Source: Manis javanica
Taxonomy: Eukaryota; Chordata; Mammalia; Pholidota; Manidae
Direction of reading: 5' to 3'
DNA: 64,000 nucleotides
NCBI RefSeq assembly: GCF_040802235.1
Contig: NC_133156.1
Span: forward strand, 146,861,173 to 146,925,172
Shown here in pieces: positions 30,546 through 44,258 of the stretch; within the stretch, counting starts at the first letter, position 1, and every line of letters starts with the position of its first letter. The translations under genes and the position numbers were made by a program. Under the pieces are notes generated by a model. It was not told where the DNA came from, did not search any database, and saw nothing but the letters and a program-made list of their open reading frames with translations.

Positions 30546-33180
30546 AGGATGTTGGAATCCCATGTCCACGTGTGCTGGTCTGAAGCTCTGCATTCCCCTG
30601 GAGTTGGCTTCGCCAGAGGCTTGCCTTCAACTCCGCCCTTGCCTGAGGTGCCCAAGCTCAGCAGGAATCCCACGGAGCACAGGCTCTGCTGCCTTCTTAA
30701 TTACAATGGGCCCCTCTTTCTTTTAGAGGCCAGATGCCACTCAAGCTCCAGCTGCTCTAATTCAGGGCCCTGTGTGGTGTCATCATCTCTGCTCTGCTGA
30801 TTTTTACTTGCTTTGCCCTCTCCTGTCCCCACCCCATCCACCCGGGGCACTGGCTCTACTCTGCCTTCCTTTGGGTTTGGCCCATGCTGCTGGCAGATAT
30901 CTTTCAGTTCCCAGTGACGAGGTCCCACATTTTGGCTAATTTCTGCACTGAAGCAGCCGGTCCTTTCAGCCCAGTTGCTCTCTGGATTCTGGGAGCCCCC
31001 TGCCTCCCTTCCCCTTGCCTTTGGGTGGAGTTGTAGGGGTCTCCCTGGTGTCACTAGCCTTTGGGGCTGCGTCTTCTCATACAGGTTTCTCTTGTCTCTG
31101 TTCAGAGCTCTGTGAAGACCCCCTTATCAAACTGCCTCACTGACCTACTGACATGCTGCACCTCATGGGGTCCAGCCCAAGATGTCGGAGAAGACGATAA
31201 TGATAACAACAAAAGGATGTGGATTGTCTTGAGGAATACTTGAGACCTTTGTTGCTGTTTTCTACCACAAACTCCCGGTTTGGAACAACACCCTCTCAGT
31301 GTGTTCCAGCTCTGCAGGCCACGGTCAGGCTCACTTGGGTTCTGTGTTTGGGGTTTCCCAGGACTGAAGTCAAGGTGTTGGCTGCCTCCTTACTGGAGGC
31401 CGTGAACAAGGCCTTGCTTTGCCACCCAAAAAGCGAAGCTGAGATCCTGGCTAGGTTAGACAAAGTTTTACCAGGGTTTGTTAGGACTGCAGCTCAGGAG
31501 ATACAGGCTTGAGGTGCGTTTGGACTGTGTTCCATGAGACCACAATATGGAGGCGGCTTACGAAGGCACAAACCGCAAGGTTAGGAATGATCACATACGT
31601 TGTGTATCAGAAATGATAATTGGTGCTGGCAAGAGGTGAGGGTGCTAATTAAGAAAGGGTCTGTAGGGGGAGATCTCAGAACCTCAAGGTTATTGTTCAC
31701 AGCTGGTGTTTTGAAAACTACAAAGTCACATTCAACAAAATTGGGTCACATTGGTCCTTAAGATGTTGCAGTTTAGCCCAGTTTAAAGTTCAAGTTCACA
31801 TGGGAATGAGGATGTGTTTGGCCCTGTCTCAACAATGTCACCCAACTCCATTTTGATTGTCTAATAAAAGTGATTTTGTTTTGTTTTCAATAAAAGTCAT
31901 AAGTGTGTTCACAGATTCCAAGCTCACTAAGGCAGAATTCAGTCCTTTGCACTGCCAAACTGAGGTGAGGTCTTCATTCTTCTGCAGGCTGTCATCTAGG
32001 GGCCACTGTCCACTCCTAGAAGCAGCATACTTTCCTTGTCGCTTGACCCTCCCCACCTTCAAAGCCAGCAATGGAGAATGTCCCTTGCACCAGGTCCTTT
32101 TCCAGAACAGCCACAACCCTTTGAATGGTTCACCTGATTAGGGTCGGCTGTGCCGTATAACAAGCCCTCATCACCTGAGTGAGGTCCCACCATATCCACA
32201 GGCTCTGACCAGCTGGAACAGGAGACCCCACCCGGGTGCGTGTGACCCCTCCCTGGCTCACAGTAGAATGCCGCCTGAGCAGCCTCGGTGAGTCCTGATG
32301 GGTCACCAGTTGCTCACTTCTCCAGAGACAATAACATGCGTGTGCCTTGGATTCTGAGTCTTTTCCTTGGAAAGCCATAGGTAAACCCAGCTACCTTCTG
32401 CATTTTGTCCTACCTTTTGTGTGCTCCGGATTCCTAGCTGGAGAGTTATCACCCTCCTCATTTGAACAGCAGTGGGTGACTTCTATTTTCATCGTTTCTG
32501 AGGGAGCTGCTGGCATCTGGTAGGCTTTGGCCAGGGGGGATGGACATTTCTCACTGTCTGGTTTCTGCCCTCAAGGCTTCCCAGGAGAGAACACTGCACT
32601 ATAGATTAGGATTCTGCTTATGAAATCATGATTACATTCTAGCTCTTTCCAGGACAGTACACCCAGGTCACGTTTTGGGTAAAAACTTTTGCCTATCTTT
32701 GTATGAGATGGCCATTTTTAGATTGCATGTGAATGGCTCTGAGAACCTTGGAAAAAACAAACCAGCCCCTAAATGACATTGGGAACAGAGGACTGGGACT
32801 TAGGCTATAAAAGGGAAAATGATTCTAGAAGAGGCTGTCCATGTGCCTGAGGAAAGGTAGACCCAGCCCATCACTATACATACCAGGCCTTGCCAAATTG
32901 GATGTGGTACCTGTCTGTATTGGCTGGCCTGTGTCCAGTCAAAATTGCTCTGAGTGTATGATTTTGGGGGGCCTCCCAAACCCAATGCCTTGATGAGTCC
33001 TATAGATTCTCCTTTCTCAGTCTCTCCTGCATCTGTCCCTTCTTCTCTACTGCCCCATCACAGCCCTGTTGACCAAGAACTACTTGTGGACCTCACACTG
33101 TGAGACAAGTACTGTCCTAACCACCTCTTGCTTAAGATTTGCCATTGTGGCTTATTTTGTTTCTCTCTTCTAGGCTAGGC
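30546..33180. other. Unique sequence, no gene recognised
   Basis: Short frames only. The 97-codon frame at 31219-31512 has a plausible-looking alpha-helical end, but no Met context, splice signals or family resemblance support it. 31500-31860 may be an old repeat that I cannot identify. Confidence 0.4.
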
Positions 33181-33484
33181 TAACTCCAATTAATGCTCTG
33201 TTCTGACAATCTCAAGTAGTCATGTCAGGTTATTGATCAAAACAGTTCAATACTTCCATGCTTTCTTTGGTTCAAAATCCTAGCAGGCCAGAAACAGCCC
33301 TCTCCAACGTGATCCCAACCCGCCTCTCAGGTGCAGCTCTGGCCCCCGCCCACCGCTTCCAGAAGGACCAGCTCCCCGGACCTGCTTTCTTCTTTACTGG
33401 GCTTAATCCGAGCCTTCTTCCTTAAAACGCCTCCCCACATCTCTGCCTGTGGAAACGGAACTCATCCTATAAACACCTTGCTAA
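33181..33484 (+). mobile_element. L2 fragment
   Basis: AACAGTTCAATACTTCCATGC, TTGGTTCAAAATCCTAGCAGGCC, CTCCAACGTGATCCC and CCTCCCCACATCTCTGCCTGTGG follow the order of the L2 3' region in plus orientation. It is strongly diverged. A short GC-rich patch around 33310-33440 is part of it. Confidence 0.55.
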
Positions 33485-36400
33485 ATAATTTGCAATTCAC
33501 TCAACTTCAAAACATTTTCCTAAGAAGATGTGAGTTGCTCGCTGTGGAGCTGGGGCGGGGCCTCCGCCCTTGCTTGTTTTCAGACGGGCCGGCTCCCTTC
33601 GGAGAGCACTGCGGCCCTTCCTCTGTGGTTGGTTGGTGTTTGTTGAATCGCAGCCATTGCGTGGTTACCACGGGTTCCAGAGTGTCGAGTGTTCCTGAGC
33701 GTAGGAGAGGCTCTTGGTTTCCCTGGGGACTTTGACAACAGGATGCGAGACAGATGTGGCATCCACAGATTAATACATTCACATGTCAGTGTATCCTGGC
33801 TTTGCCAGAGTACCTCTTATACAACACACAGGGCTCTTCACCCCTCATAGGGGTCTTCCTATGGAAAAACTACATTTGTTGTGTGTTTTATGGTTCCTAA
33901 GGCATTTTAGTTTAAGGTATTCTGTGTGACACTCTTAATAACGACCCTTTTGGAGTGGTGTACTATAGATAACGTAGAGGAATACTATTTGTGTGTTGTG
34001 ATGAATTTCCTACACCCCAGTATTGATGGGAATCAAAGACCTTTCTCATAATGAATCATAAATAACAACAAAATTCGATATCATGGATATCTACCATTTG
34101 TTTCTCCCCAACCATGGTTAGCAGATCTATACACATGCAAAACTGTGCACCACATAGTGATGCATGAGCCTTTACTCAGCATGAATGTCTCTTCTAAAAT
34201 GGATGTGACTCTGACCTCTGCCCTCTGCAACTGAGATAGGAGAAACCGACAGCTTTTGTGTTTTTTGCTGCCATTCAATGAATAGCACGGCTTTGGAGAC
34301 CAGGGACCCTTTAGACTGTATCTAACACATGAGAAATTGGCTTTTCTCTTATTGACAAACATTATTAGCATTAAAGATTTCTTCTCCATGTCTCTGTTAT
34401 ATAAAGAATGAATAAAAATACCCTAAGACCTTGCCCAAGTTGTCACCTTAGGTCACATGCTGGGTAGTCTAGGAGGTCCCTCTGCCAGCCACCAGGGCAT
34501 TTACCTCTGTTTCTGGGTCACAAGTGCTGAGAGATGTCTCCCTAGGCCTGGTACTGCTACTGGGAAGCAACTGAAATAGTGGGGTAAAATTATTTTTTTC
34601 CAAAAAGAAGATTTTTGGGGGCTAGACCCTGTACTGAGTCGAAGGTTGCTCCAGGTTACCCCTAAAGTGGTGACAAGTGGGGATCTGCGAGAAATGAAGG
34701 CTTTGGTGATCCCCCCAGAGTTTTGGGCGCATCCTCTCCCACATCTCCTGCTCCCTTTACGGGTCAGCTTCTCCAGGAGGCAGACCGAGGGAGAGTTTAG
34801 TGTGAAGAAAGCCCCTTAGAATCAGCAGCAATGGAGGGAGGGGAAGTAAACAGGACTGGACAGAGGGGGAAGTGGGGCTGGGGTGCAGCCTGATGGTGGC
34901 CTTGGCCAATGTCACGAGCACTCTGGAGCTACAACGGTCCCTCAGAGTGGTCTTGAATTAGCTGGAATAGCTGGTCCTTTAGACCCCTGCATCCACCAGG
35001 CGTTGGCTACGAGCCTCCCCTGGAGAAGGTGTGATGCTGAGTGAGCACGTTCAGTACAGACCTTCATGTCCCCAGTGTGAGAGCCAGGAAAAGGTGTCCT
35101 ATCGGGCAGATGCCGCTTCTCTAGCAGTGCTTGTGACTTCCACCAATTTTTGGCCCCTACTTGCCTGTGAAGAGTGACCTTGGCAGGCAACCCTTTCTGG
35201 TGGCTCTGAGGTTCAGGCCACTGTAAGGGGGTTGGAGATATTTAGGGGTAGAGTAGTTTGGGGGATTTTTAAAAAATCCTAAACACCCCAGTGTCAGAAA
35301 CCCAAGAGTGCATGTCTTGGAAGCTATGTCCTTGAGATATATCTCCAAGAGAAGAGGCATCCAGCCTCCTTGAGATTCAAATAGGCAATTTGCTGTCAGA
35401 CTTGATTCCCTCTGTTTAGCAATATCAAGTCACAGTCAAAGAGAGCAAGGGAAAATCAGACAGGCTTTTCCTATCCCAGATAAAACTTATCCATAAGATT
35501 CCATGAGAGGTCAAAGTGTCTCCCTAATGGTGTAAACAGAGGCTGACATGTGTATAAACATAGCTCGAGACAATCATCTTTACCAGCGTCAGGGGAGTTT
35601 CTGCTGTCAACTTCCTGTTCCCTCCATCTAAATGAATGACATCTACAACCTTGAAGCACAGGGATGAATGAGGAACATGTCTGCCTCCCAGGCTGATGGG
35701 AAGTTCCATGGAAATGCCAGTCAGAAGCATTACTACTCACATCATCTGAATTTTATTATCCTAACTTAACCTATTTCCATTAAAAATATTCTCTAAAATG
35801 AACTTCAAATTGGTAACCATTTCACATAGCTTCGATGCAGAGATGTATTTTTCTTAAACTACTCGTTAGAAAGAATTTCTCCAATGAAATTGGATTAATT
35901 CTTGTCCACATCAGATGCACTTTTTCACAGGCTTAAAAAGCAAAACAAAACATATATGCCATGGATAGGTAGAATCGCAAGGCATGTTTGAGGTTATTTT
36001 ATTTGAGATTTGCTAACAAATGGAGGAAGTAAGGACTTGAGAGATAAACAATCAAGTGCAACCTCATAACTCCATTTTTATAAATTTCACAAAACATTTC
36101 ACATGCAACATTTCTTTCTGGTGATGAAGATGGCATTCTACACTGTGCATGAATTAAACAATGGGGAGAAAACAGGAAGGGAGTCAGTTTAGGGACCAAG
36201 GGTGGACTCGGCTGCTCTATTTTGCCCAGGGTTTTATGTATTCTGCACCGTGGCATGTTTCAATTCCAGATTCCCTCATTAGAAGGTTGAAACCATGCCA
36301 ACTTTTAACTCTGTTGCAGAAATACCTTTTTTTTGTCCACAGCCCCCTGTCCTGTGCTTGGGGAAGGCTGCTTGGCTGGTGAGCACAAGGGTATCTGCAA

Positions 36401-38752
36401 TAGCTCTAGGCTGTAGAGGCCCTGGGAGCAGGTAGTGTCTGATTTGTTAATTAGAGATAGAGCTTGGTTTCTAGCCTTTTGGATGAAAATTGGCATTGTC
36501 TTTTGTACATGCTATCAAAGTGATAATTTTAAGAAACAGTGGAATAACAACTCTCCTAAACATATACAGTTAACAGACATCAAAGATTGTATTTAACTCT
36601 TCCATTAAAGTGAGATTCAGTACAATATTTAAGTGGTTCAAAGGAAAATTAAAACAAATACACATATACAGACCATCAGAAATACAAGAATATAGAAAAG
36701 AATTTTTAAAAAGATAGAAAATTGATCAATAGCTACAGGGCAATAATAAAGTGCATTTCTACCAGGAACAATATGCTTTATCTGAGCAAGTATCAACTAC
36801 GTCACCGTCAGTACCCTACCACTTACACAGTTGTCTAATAGCTTAAAGATAATGAAAGGCAGAGACAGTATTTGTATTTGCTCATTTCAAAGTCTTTTAT
36901 ACTTCCTGACACTATGTTTTGAATGCTGCCTTTGGACTAAGCTTTAACATCTCCTATAAAGTTTGCCAATGGAGTTAAAATGCTTCCATTTTTCTACATC
37001 TAATTCATATGTACTTAAAGGAGTTTAGCAACAGAATAATTCTGTATTACACAAGTATTTCTGCTGACTAAAATCATAAGTTTTACTTCTTTCAATTGAA
37101 TGTATTTTGAATTAATAAAAATACACCCAGGCTTCAATGACATAGCAGTTTAGGATTTCCTTCTCTTACCTGCATAGGAAACAGCAATAAAGTCACTAGT
37201 GGTGTCTAGAATGGAGGTCATGACGTTTAGACCTTTGTAACTGAATGGTTGCATGACCTTGAATGACTTTTTTGGTGTCTCTGAATTTTGGTTTCTTCAC
37301 CCAGAAGTCTTTTCAGACTCATGGTTCTTTCAGCACAAGATGTGCTGGGTCTCTTGACCTTTGCCATAAGTACTAAATACTGCACATGTTCCTCGACAAA
37401 TGCCTGCACTGGCCCCATCCAGTACCATCAGAAACATCCTGGAGGCCTGGCCCAGGGACCACCCCCTGCAAGATCTGCTGGATCTTTATTTTTCCCATCA
37501 AATTCTCACTTTTTCTCTGAGATACACTTTTGAGAAAGACATAACTCTACTTACCAAGATACTGTCTTTGAAAACATCAAGAACAAAATAATTACCAGTG
37601 GACACTCTCCCATTTAAGTGAGAAATGTGAAATGCCAATGAACTCAGAAATAGGAAATAAAAATAGCCCACTAACGTGCCATTCACACCTTCCAAACCAC
37701 TGTTCCAAGAAGCTTTCTAATTGGCAGCACCAGCATCTTTCAAGGCAAACTCTTTTCCAGGCTTTCGGTTGGGCAGGATGCCTGCCACCTCCTGCGAGAC
37801 CCCCGGGTTCAGCTGCTCTGTGTGCAGTAGGGGAAACCGACCAGCCTGGAGTTTAGGAGACTTGCCAGGACTCGACTCGCAGGGCCCAGATCAATTGCTG
37901 GCCAAAAATGCAGGGATGCAACCTGGGGGCGTTATGAGTTGTTGCTGTACATGAAGTACTTTTTGCACATCATTCTCAAAATCCTGATTACTTAAATTAA
38001 GAAAAAAATCAAAATCCAAGGTTAACTGATTTATTAATCTCTCCAGCCAGGGCAGGAGTAAGCATGTAGAAGGAAATCCTCCGGAGTCCTGGCACAGTGA
38101 ACAGATACAGAGACATGCCATGACTGACAGCTGTACTGCCAAATAGCTAAATTAAAAACAAAAACAAAACAAAACCAAAAAACCCTTAACACCTTAAAAA
38201 AAATTGTGCACCCCTAATTAAAATTTGTAATATAGGGAGTTGATTGGTGACCATGACCCTCACATCTTACATGCCCTACATTGAATTATACAGTGTTAGC
38301 TTTTCTAGGCTTTCCAAATGTCACTTGTTAGCAGGAAAACAAGCCTTGACCCCTCCTCTTTGACACCGAGCTTGGCCATCAGTCTGGTGATCGCACAGGG
38401 AGATAAAAATATTTTTCACATTTGGATCTGGAGAAAGGTTTTGAGCAGAATACTAAACATGTTTTTAATAAATTTTGAGCAGCAGGCAGGCTGTGTGCTT
38501 ATAGGAAGGATCTCTATCAAAGGAAGACAACGTTATTGTGAAGGCACAGGCTTGCTCGGAAAGGCATGAATCAGCAGCTCTTTTTTCCTGTGATGACATC
38601 ATTCAGATTAGAATTATCCGTACCCAAGATCATTTTTCCTTCATGGAATTATGAAATTAAATTGTAAAAATTCACTTTAGGTTGTTGGTCTTTTAAAAAT
38701 AAAGTATACAGAATTGTCGTTAAGATCCCCTGCAGTTTAGACAGCTTGCTTT
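33485..38752. other. Long unique stretch, no gene recognised
   Basis: Mostly AT-rich, particularly 35750-37200, with few recognisable repeats. Frames are short and random. A (CAAAA)-like A-rich run lies at 38153-38185. The low repeat content makes parts of it candidates for conserved non-coding DNA, but this cannot be tested here. 34740-34990 and 39770-40160 share a faint likeness (bladder-like CTCC/TCTGAGAGGCAG starts) that may mark one old repeat. Confidence 0.4.
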
Positions 38753-38902
38753 CACACACTGTTGGCTATTTTTGCTGTGTGACTTTGGAGAAGTTACTTA
38801 ACATCTGAGTCTCCACTTTCTCACCTGAAAATGGAAATAATAACAGTTCCTGCCTCCTTGGGTTGCTGTAAGGATTTAAAAAGTTAGCAGCATCCCATTA
38901 CA
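38753..38902 (+). mobile_element. MIR SINE
   Basis: CTGTGTGACTTTGGAGAAGTTACTTAACATCTGAGTCTCCACTTTCTCACCTGAAAATGG-type text (38778-38833) followed by AATAATAACAGTTCCTGCC and GGGTTGCTGTAAGGATTTAAA is unmistakable MIR core and tail in plus orientation. Confidence 0.92.
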
Positions 38903-41900
38903 GATGCTCACTAGCTAATTTTGGTGGTAATTGTCATTTCTTACTTAAGGTGAATAAGGAGAACAATCTTAGATTCGGAAAAGCATGCTTGACAATGGTA
39001 TCAAACCTACAGATCAACCATACTCAGTGCTGCTTAGTGTAGTGCACAACTGGTAAACCAGGCCAATACAAGCTCAGAATCACACCCGTAAGTTCACTGG
39101 ACTACAAGTAGCTGCCCATTGTTACCCGTCCTTCACTAACAAGTTCCTAGAGAGCACGGTGGCTTTCCTGCCCTCGAGTTACATTGCAGCATCATCAGTT
39201 CTGAACTGGTTTGATGGGCTTATTTTGTACAACTGTTTGGGGGTCAGAAAGTTCATGCATGACTATCAGGATAAAAGCTAGGAACCCATATGCTGACAGT
39301 TGCAAATATGAAGAAATTTAGCTCCCAAACAATGCCACTGGGAGCACTGGTTGGCAAAGATTTGGCCCATGTCTTTCTTAAAGGTGACCTTTCTTAGAGT
39401 GGTCTCAGCTACTGCTGACATGAGGACCCCACACATTCAGCATGACTACACTAAGGAAGCACAAGTTGCTAAAAATTTTTGCCAAAATTTGGTAGTTTCG
39501 AGTGTGGTCTTTTATTGACTGCTAATCATTCATGAATAAAGAAATGTTAACAAAAAGTTAATTTACAAATAGTGTACTGATCATACAAGATATTTTAGAT
39601 GAAAGTGGTTCTTCAGCTATAGATATTAGGGAATAGGTTACATTTTTCTTGTAGAGAACTTCTTAATTTTCATCATTATTTTTTCTCAATCTATTATATT
39701 CATCAAAAAATAGCTACTTAGCTCCAATTATACTTTTGTCCTCTGCTAGTGCTAGAAATACAGTTGTGTCACTTCAGTTCCTCTGAGAAGCAGAAAGGAA
39801 GGTGTAATTAGGAATGCGAGACATTATTGGGGAAATTTCCGTGAGGGAGGAAACAGGGAGCGTGGGAAGCAGGAGAGCCTGAAGACTGGGCAGCAGGTTT
39901 GACACCTGTGAAGAGAGAGGGGAAAGGAGGGTCGAGTAGGAAAGCTTCATGCCATAGGGCAGGTCTGAGTGGACGGAGGATGAAGATGCTCTAGCCAAAG
40001 CTGCCTGTTAGAGGAGCTGCTGCTCTAGCTGGGATGGGCGGGTGTTTGTACCTGCCCTGCTGAGGCACTGGCTGGGGGCACCCCTGGGGAAGCATGGCCT
40101 TGGCATGAATCCAGCAGTGGATCCAGGGGCCAGCAGCCAGACCTGCCCATCAGTAATGCTCCCTACATCAGGAGAGCATAAAGGGGCATTATCACAGGGG
40201 GCACACAGCTTACTCCAAGACCCAGTCTCCTATTTTAAGAAACTTGCATCCTGGCTGGGATATATAGTGTGATATTTCTCCTTGGGGGCATGTCCAGGGC
40301 TCCTGTGTAGGCAAGTGGGAAAGAACCATTTGCATGGTTTTTAGAACCAATACTTGACCAGCAAAGAGGCTTACTTGGTACAATAACACATAATTGTTTT
40401 CAACAGGATGCAGTGCTTTAGTTCAATTCAGCATATACTTGTTGAGGGCACATGGTATCACAGCACCGAGGGTCACAGTGGGGAGCTGCTTGAACAAGAC
40501 AGACATTGGGGACCATCGCTACCCTTCCCACAGACAAACTCAAGTGCCTTTGACTCTGTCCACTCATGGCTCCTTTGTGGGCTCTTACAGGACAGAGGCC
40601 ATCAGTCAGTTTCTCTGTATTTGCCTGCTAGGCACAATGTAGGCACCTAACAGATTTGTTCTCATGGCAGATGAGCAAGTGCGGAGACATTCTAATACAC
40701 CGTTATCATTATCACCATTACGCTTGTCCCAAACCGGATCTCCAACCCCTATCATTTCTCCTTGGGAATCCTTTCACGGAAAAAGAGTATCACCCTCTTA
40801 AGTGAGGTCCCTTCACGGCCCAGTGAAAATTTTAACATGATGACTGGCTATGGGTAATAAAGTAAAGGACAGACTGTGTTTGGTCCCTGGATCTCCTTGC
40901 TTTTCTGACTTTTCTGTTACTCCTTCCATTTGACTCCAGTCTTCTTCAGGTAAAAGGTGCTTCTCCCCCAATAAAATCCCTACTCAGGAAAGAATTGTAC
41001 ATTGGGCTTATGTGGGCATTTCCTGGCACTCGAATCCCAGAGCTGTCTCCCACACTGCAGCAGAGCAGCACGATCGACAAGCAGAGAAAGGTGGGCCACA
41101 ATTGGGACACACTCATCTGAATCGCCTCAGAGGTACCTTCTTTATATTCACAGCTGATCCCTTTTCAGTGTCTTTTCATTGTGAAAATAGTTAAAACAGA
41201 AAAATATAGAGAACAATATAAGAGACCTGCCATGAACTATGACTCAGGTGTGTCAAATCTCTTTACTTTCCCCCATTTTCTTCACTCCTTTAATGGCATA
41301 CATATTACAGAGGAGCCTTGGGGAGCTCCCTGACCCTGGTCACCTGCCCGTCACCTCTGGGATGGTTTAATGTTTCACATCGTGCATGTCCATGAATGAT
41401 GAATAATCTTGGTTGGCATCTTCTCAAACTTACAATAAATGATACCACTGCATTTGTATCTATTTTAGGGCTCCCCAAGACCAGCCCCAGGCCCAGTGAT
41501 TCCTTAGCCATGGCTGTAATTTATTATAGGGAAGGATACAGAGCAGTCAGCAGAGGGAGAAGGCCCAGGGGATGACGTCAGGAGGCCGGGAGGCGAGCTT
41601 CCCAGAGCCCTCTCCCAGAGGAGCCATACAGGGTGCTCTCAACTCCCCCAGGAGCAAGCCGTGACCACACATGGGATGTGTTCTACCAGCAGAGCCCATC
41701 GGAGAGCCTGTGCCCAGGGCTCTCACAGGGGGCTGGTCGTGTGGCACCCTCTGCCTGGCGCAGCACCAGAACCCGAGGCCCCAGAAGGACCGCAGGTTCC
41801 AGCATGAGCTACTTTATACAAATTGTTTTGTCACATTGCACCTCTTCTGTCATTTACAGAGTGGTTGGAATGCTCCTGAAATCTAAATTCCCACCTGCCA

Positions 41901-41958
41901 GCCAAGGGCTCACCTTGCCAGTGGGCCCGTCTAAGAAAAGCATCTCAGGCCTGCTGTT
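38903..41958. other. Unique sequence, no gene recognised
   Basis: No exon or RNA gene was supported. 39770-40160 may be a repeat of unknown name. Around 41150-41300 the text resembles an old L1 3' end, but too weakly to call. Confidence 0.4.
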
Positions 41959-42215
41959 ATCAGCTTTTTCCTGTAAAATATCCATATTTAGCTTTTTTTT
42001 TAATTAATTTTTTTTAACTCAGCATTCTGGTTTTAAGATATATCTACTTGATATATTAACTCTGGTTACTTTATTAAATTTTTATAGCGTTCTATTGATG
42101 AACAGTTAAATTGTTCCCTGTTTTTCAGAGTTGCAAATAGCATGCAATAAACATTCTTCTGCGTGTCTTCCTGGACGAACATGCAAGAGCCTCTGCACCG
42201 CAGTGTGTGCGCACC
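41959..42215 (-). mobile_element. L1M-type 3' fragment
   Basis: On the plus strand: ACTTTATTAAATTTTTATAGCGTTCTATTGATGAACAG, GTTCCCTGTTTTTCAGAGTTGCAAATAGCATGCAATAAACATTC and GAACATGCAAGAGCCTC (42068-42195). This is the familiar antisense text of old L1 3' ends, where the target-like ATGAATAATGCTGC part follows a TTTCAG run. Confidence 0.7.
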
Positions 42216-43062
42216 TTCAGCTTTGCTCGGCGCCGCGGAAGTGCTCTGCAAATTGCCCCAACCTTAGGCCCAGAAATGCGAGCACTCCTTGGCTTCCCTC
42301 CTCTCCAGTGCGCACCGTGGGACTTCCTTACTGATCTGATTACTCTCAGGTGGACACGCACCTGGGAAGCGCGGGTGCCTACAGCCATGGACTTGGAAGG
42401 CTCAAGCCAGCCGGAAGAGGCAGAGCAGGGGCAGCCTCGTCCTGACCGCCCCCACCTCGCGCAGGGGTGTGCGCAACCCTGGCAGCATCAGAGGAGGCTG
42501 TGGTTCTTGAGTTATCGCATTTATTCACCATCAAGCACTGCCAGCTTCTGGGTAAAAAATAGTCAGGGTTCTTTCCTGTGATTCATACACTACTCAGAAA
42601 TCCCTGGCTTCCTAGAACTCCAATAAGCAATAATTCTTAACAGCACTTTCTTTTTTTGGCTGAAGAATACTAGGAATAGGGCCAGGCACAAAGGTAGACA
42701 TTTTGCAAAGCTGAGCAAGGATTTCTCTGACTTTCCCATGGTGTTGTCCATCATGCACCTTCCGGAGGTGCCTGGGCATGTGCTCTGGAGCCAGGTACCA
42801 GCAGGTGAGGCCTGCCTTGTCTGCGGCGGGGAGAGCAAGGAACACCAGCTCCACAGGTCTCACGCTGTCCTCTCTGCACATCTGTTTCTAGGACACAGAG
42901 AAGGTGAGGAGAGCTGTGGTTTACAAGAGCCCTTCCAGCTCAGAGGAGCTTAAACCAATAAGAGGAAGCTATTGTGACAGTACTGAGCTGCGTGGAGAAG
43001 GGAGTAAGTTGCAGTGAGGTGATCTGGGTGGGCTCTCATGCAATGACTGGTGTCACATCGAG
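42216..43062. other. GC-rich unique sequence, no gene recognised
   Basis: Several CpGs around 42210-42480 (for example GGCGCCGCGGAAG), but too few and too local for a CpG island. The 124-codon plus frame at 42207-42581 has no family resemblance. Confidence 0.4.
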
Positions 43063-43268
43063 GAGGAGATCAGGACACAGACAGGCACAGAGGGGAGACT
43101 GGGTAGGGCACAGGGAGAAAACGGCCATCTATATGGCAAGGAGAGAGGCCCAGAAGAAATCCTGCCAGCACCTTGATCTTGGACTTCCAGCCTTCTGAAT
43201 CATGAGAAAATAAATACATTACTGTTGTTTAAGCCACTGAATCTACTGTCCTTTGCTATGGCGATCCC
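43063..43268 (+). mobile_element. MLT1-like LTR, 3' part
   Basis: GGAGATCAGGACACAGACAGGC, ACGGCCATCTATATGGCAAGGAGAGAGGCCC, GCACCTTGATCTTGGACTTCCAGCC, TGAGAAAATAAATACATTACTG and TGTTTAAGCCACTGAATC follow the standard MLT1 order in plus orientation. Only the last 200 bases are recognisable, and the 5' part may extend left to about 42965. Confidence 0.85.
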
Positions 43269-43918
43269 AGGTCTCTCATACAGGTATATTGTGGAGACAT
43301 GAAGGGCAGAATGACCTGTCCCCAGGAAGACTTGTGAGGGTAAGAGCAGGCCTGGAAGAGCCTCTGCTTCTTGCCCACCCCCTTCCTCCCCTGCTCCAGT
43401 CCACACAGCAGAATGCAGGTGGTGGGAAGCCCCATGTTTTAGAAGGGGGTAGCTGAAGCCTCAAGAGACAGATCCCATGTCCTTGACCCAGTTTCAGTTT
43501 CAGAATTCCCTGGGTGGGCTGGGACGGACTCCTCTTGGGCCAGGGCCACCCCAGACAAGCCACAGTGGTGGGGGCTGGGGAAGGCCAGGGCTGGGGTAAC
43601 CCTGCAAATTATCTGAGGGGCCTTTCTAGAGCCAGGAGAGGAGAGGTTCAGGAAGGAAGTGAAGCTGCTGAGCAAATTACAACATGGTCTCCAGCAAGGG
43701 CAGGGAATTTCAGAAGTGAGCTAAGGCCAGGAGGCATGGTCTTGGGTGCGCTGCATAGGAGATGGCCCCCGTGGGTGGGACCCCAGGGGTGCCTGGGAGT
43801 CAGAGGGGACAAGACAGAGGCAGAGAACCCAGAGGGCGATGAGAGGGAGCTTAGTAGGAGAACACTTGGGGTCAGATCCCACTCGGCTCCTTGGACCAAC
43901 AGCTGCTGAATCAAGCAA
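43269..43918. other. GC-rich unique sequence, no gene recognised
   Basis: Overlapping frames of 78-131 codons on both strands reflect GC-rich composition. No splice-bounded coding segment could be argued. Confidence 0.4.
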
Positions 43919-44097
43919 GGTGCTGACTAAACATCAGATTTATAGCTACACACAAGACCTACTAAGTCAGACTTCCTGGGGTGAGAGCCAGGAATCTAAA
44001 ATTTTTAAAAGATCTCCAAGCAATTCGGAGGCACACTGGGGATTAAGAATCATTGTCAGGGTGACTGGAAGTTGCTGGCAAAGACTTTCCCTGCCCT
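43919..44097 (+). mobile_element. MER5A-like DNA transposon (hAT-Charlie)
   Basis: CAAGACCTACTAAGTCAGACTTCCTGGGGTGAGAGCCAGGAATCTAAAATTTTTAA-type text (43952-44008), then CTCCAAGCAATTCGGAGGCACACTGGGGATTAAGAATCATTG, follows the MER5A order (acceptance of ACCTACTGAATCAGA, then TTAACAAG, then ATTCTGATGCAC, then GAACCACTG). No terminal inverted repeats remain clear. Confidence 0.75.
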
Positions 44098-44130
44098 GAT
44101 TCTCATTCACTTTTTGTTGCTTTGACCTTT

Positions 44131-44142
44131 TTTTTTTTTTTT
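44131..44142. repeat. Poly(T) run
   Basis: An uninterrupted T run of about 14 bases after GACC. It has no clear element attached on either side. Confidence 0.9.
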
Positions 44143-44212
44143 ACATAGAACCAAGTCTTGGTTATTTTACAAGGCAGGATTATATTTGGATTATATTCCA
44201 CAACTATAGAAA

Positions 44213-44213
44213 G

Positions 44214-44258
<45 letters not shown>

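Noticed and set aside
31219-31512. Possible exon with helical C-terminal segment
   Set aside because: No acceptor/donor pair that preserves the frame, no recognised domain, and an equally open text in other frames.
42200-42480. Possible CpG island and promoter
   Set aside because: Only a handful of CpGs in about 280 bp, next to an old L1 fragment; no TATA, Inr cluster or downstream exon.
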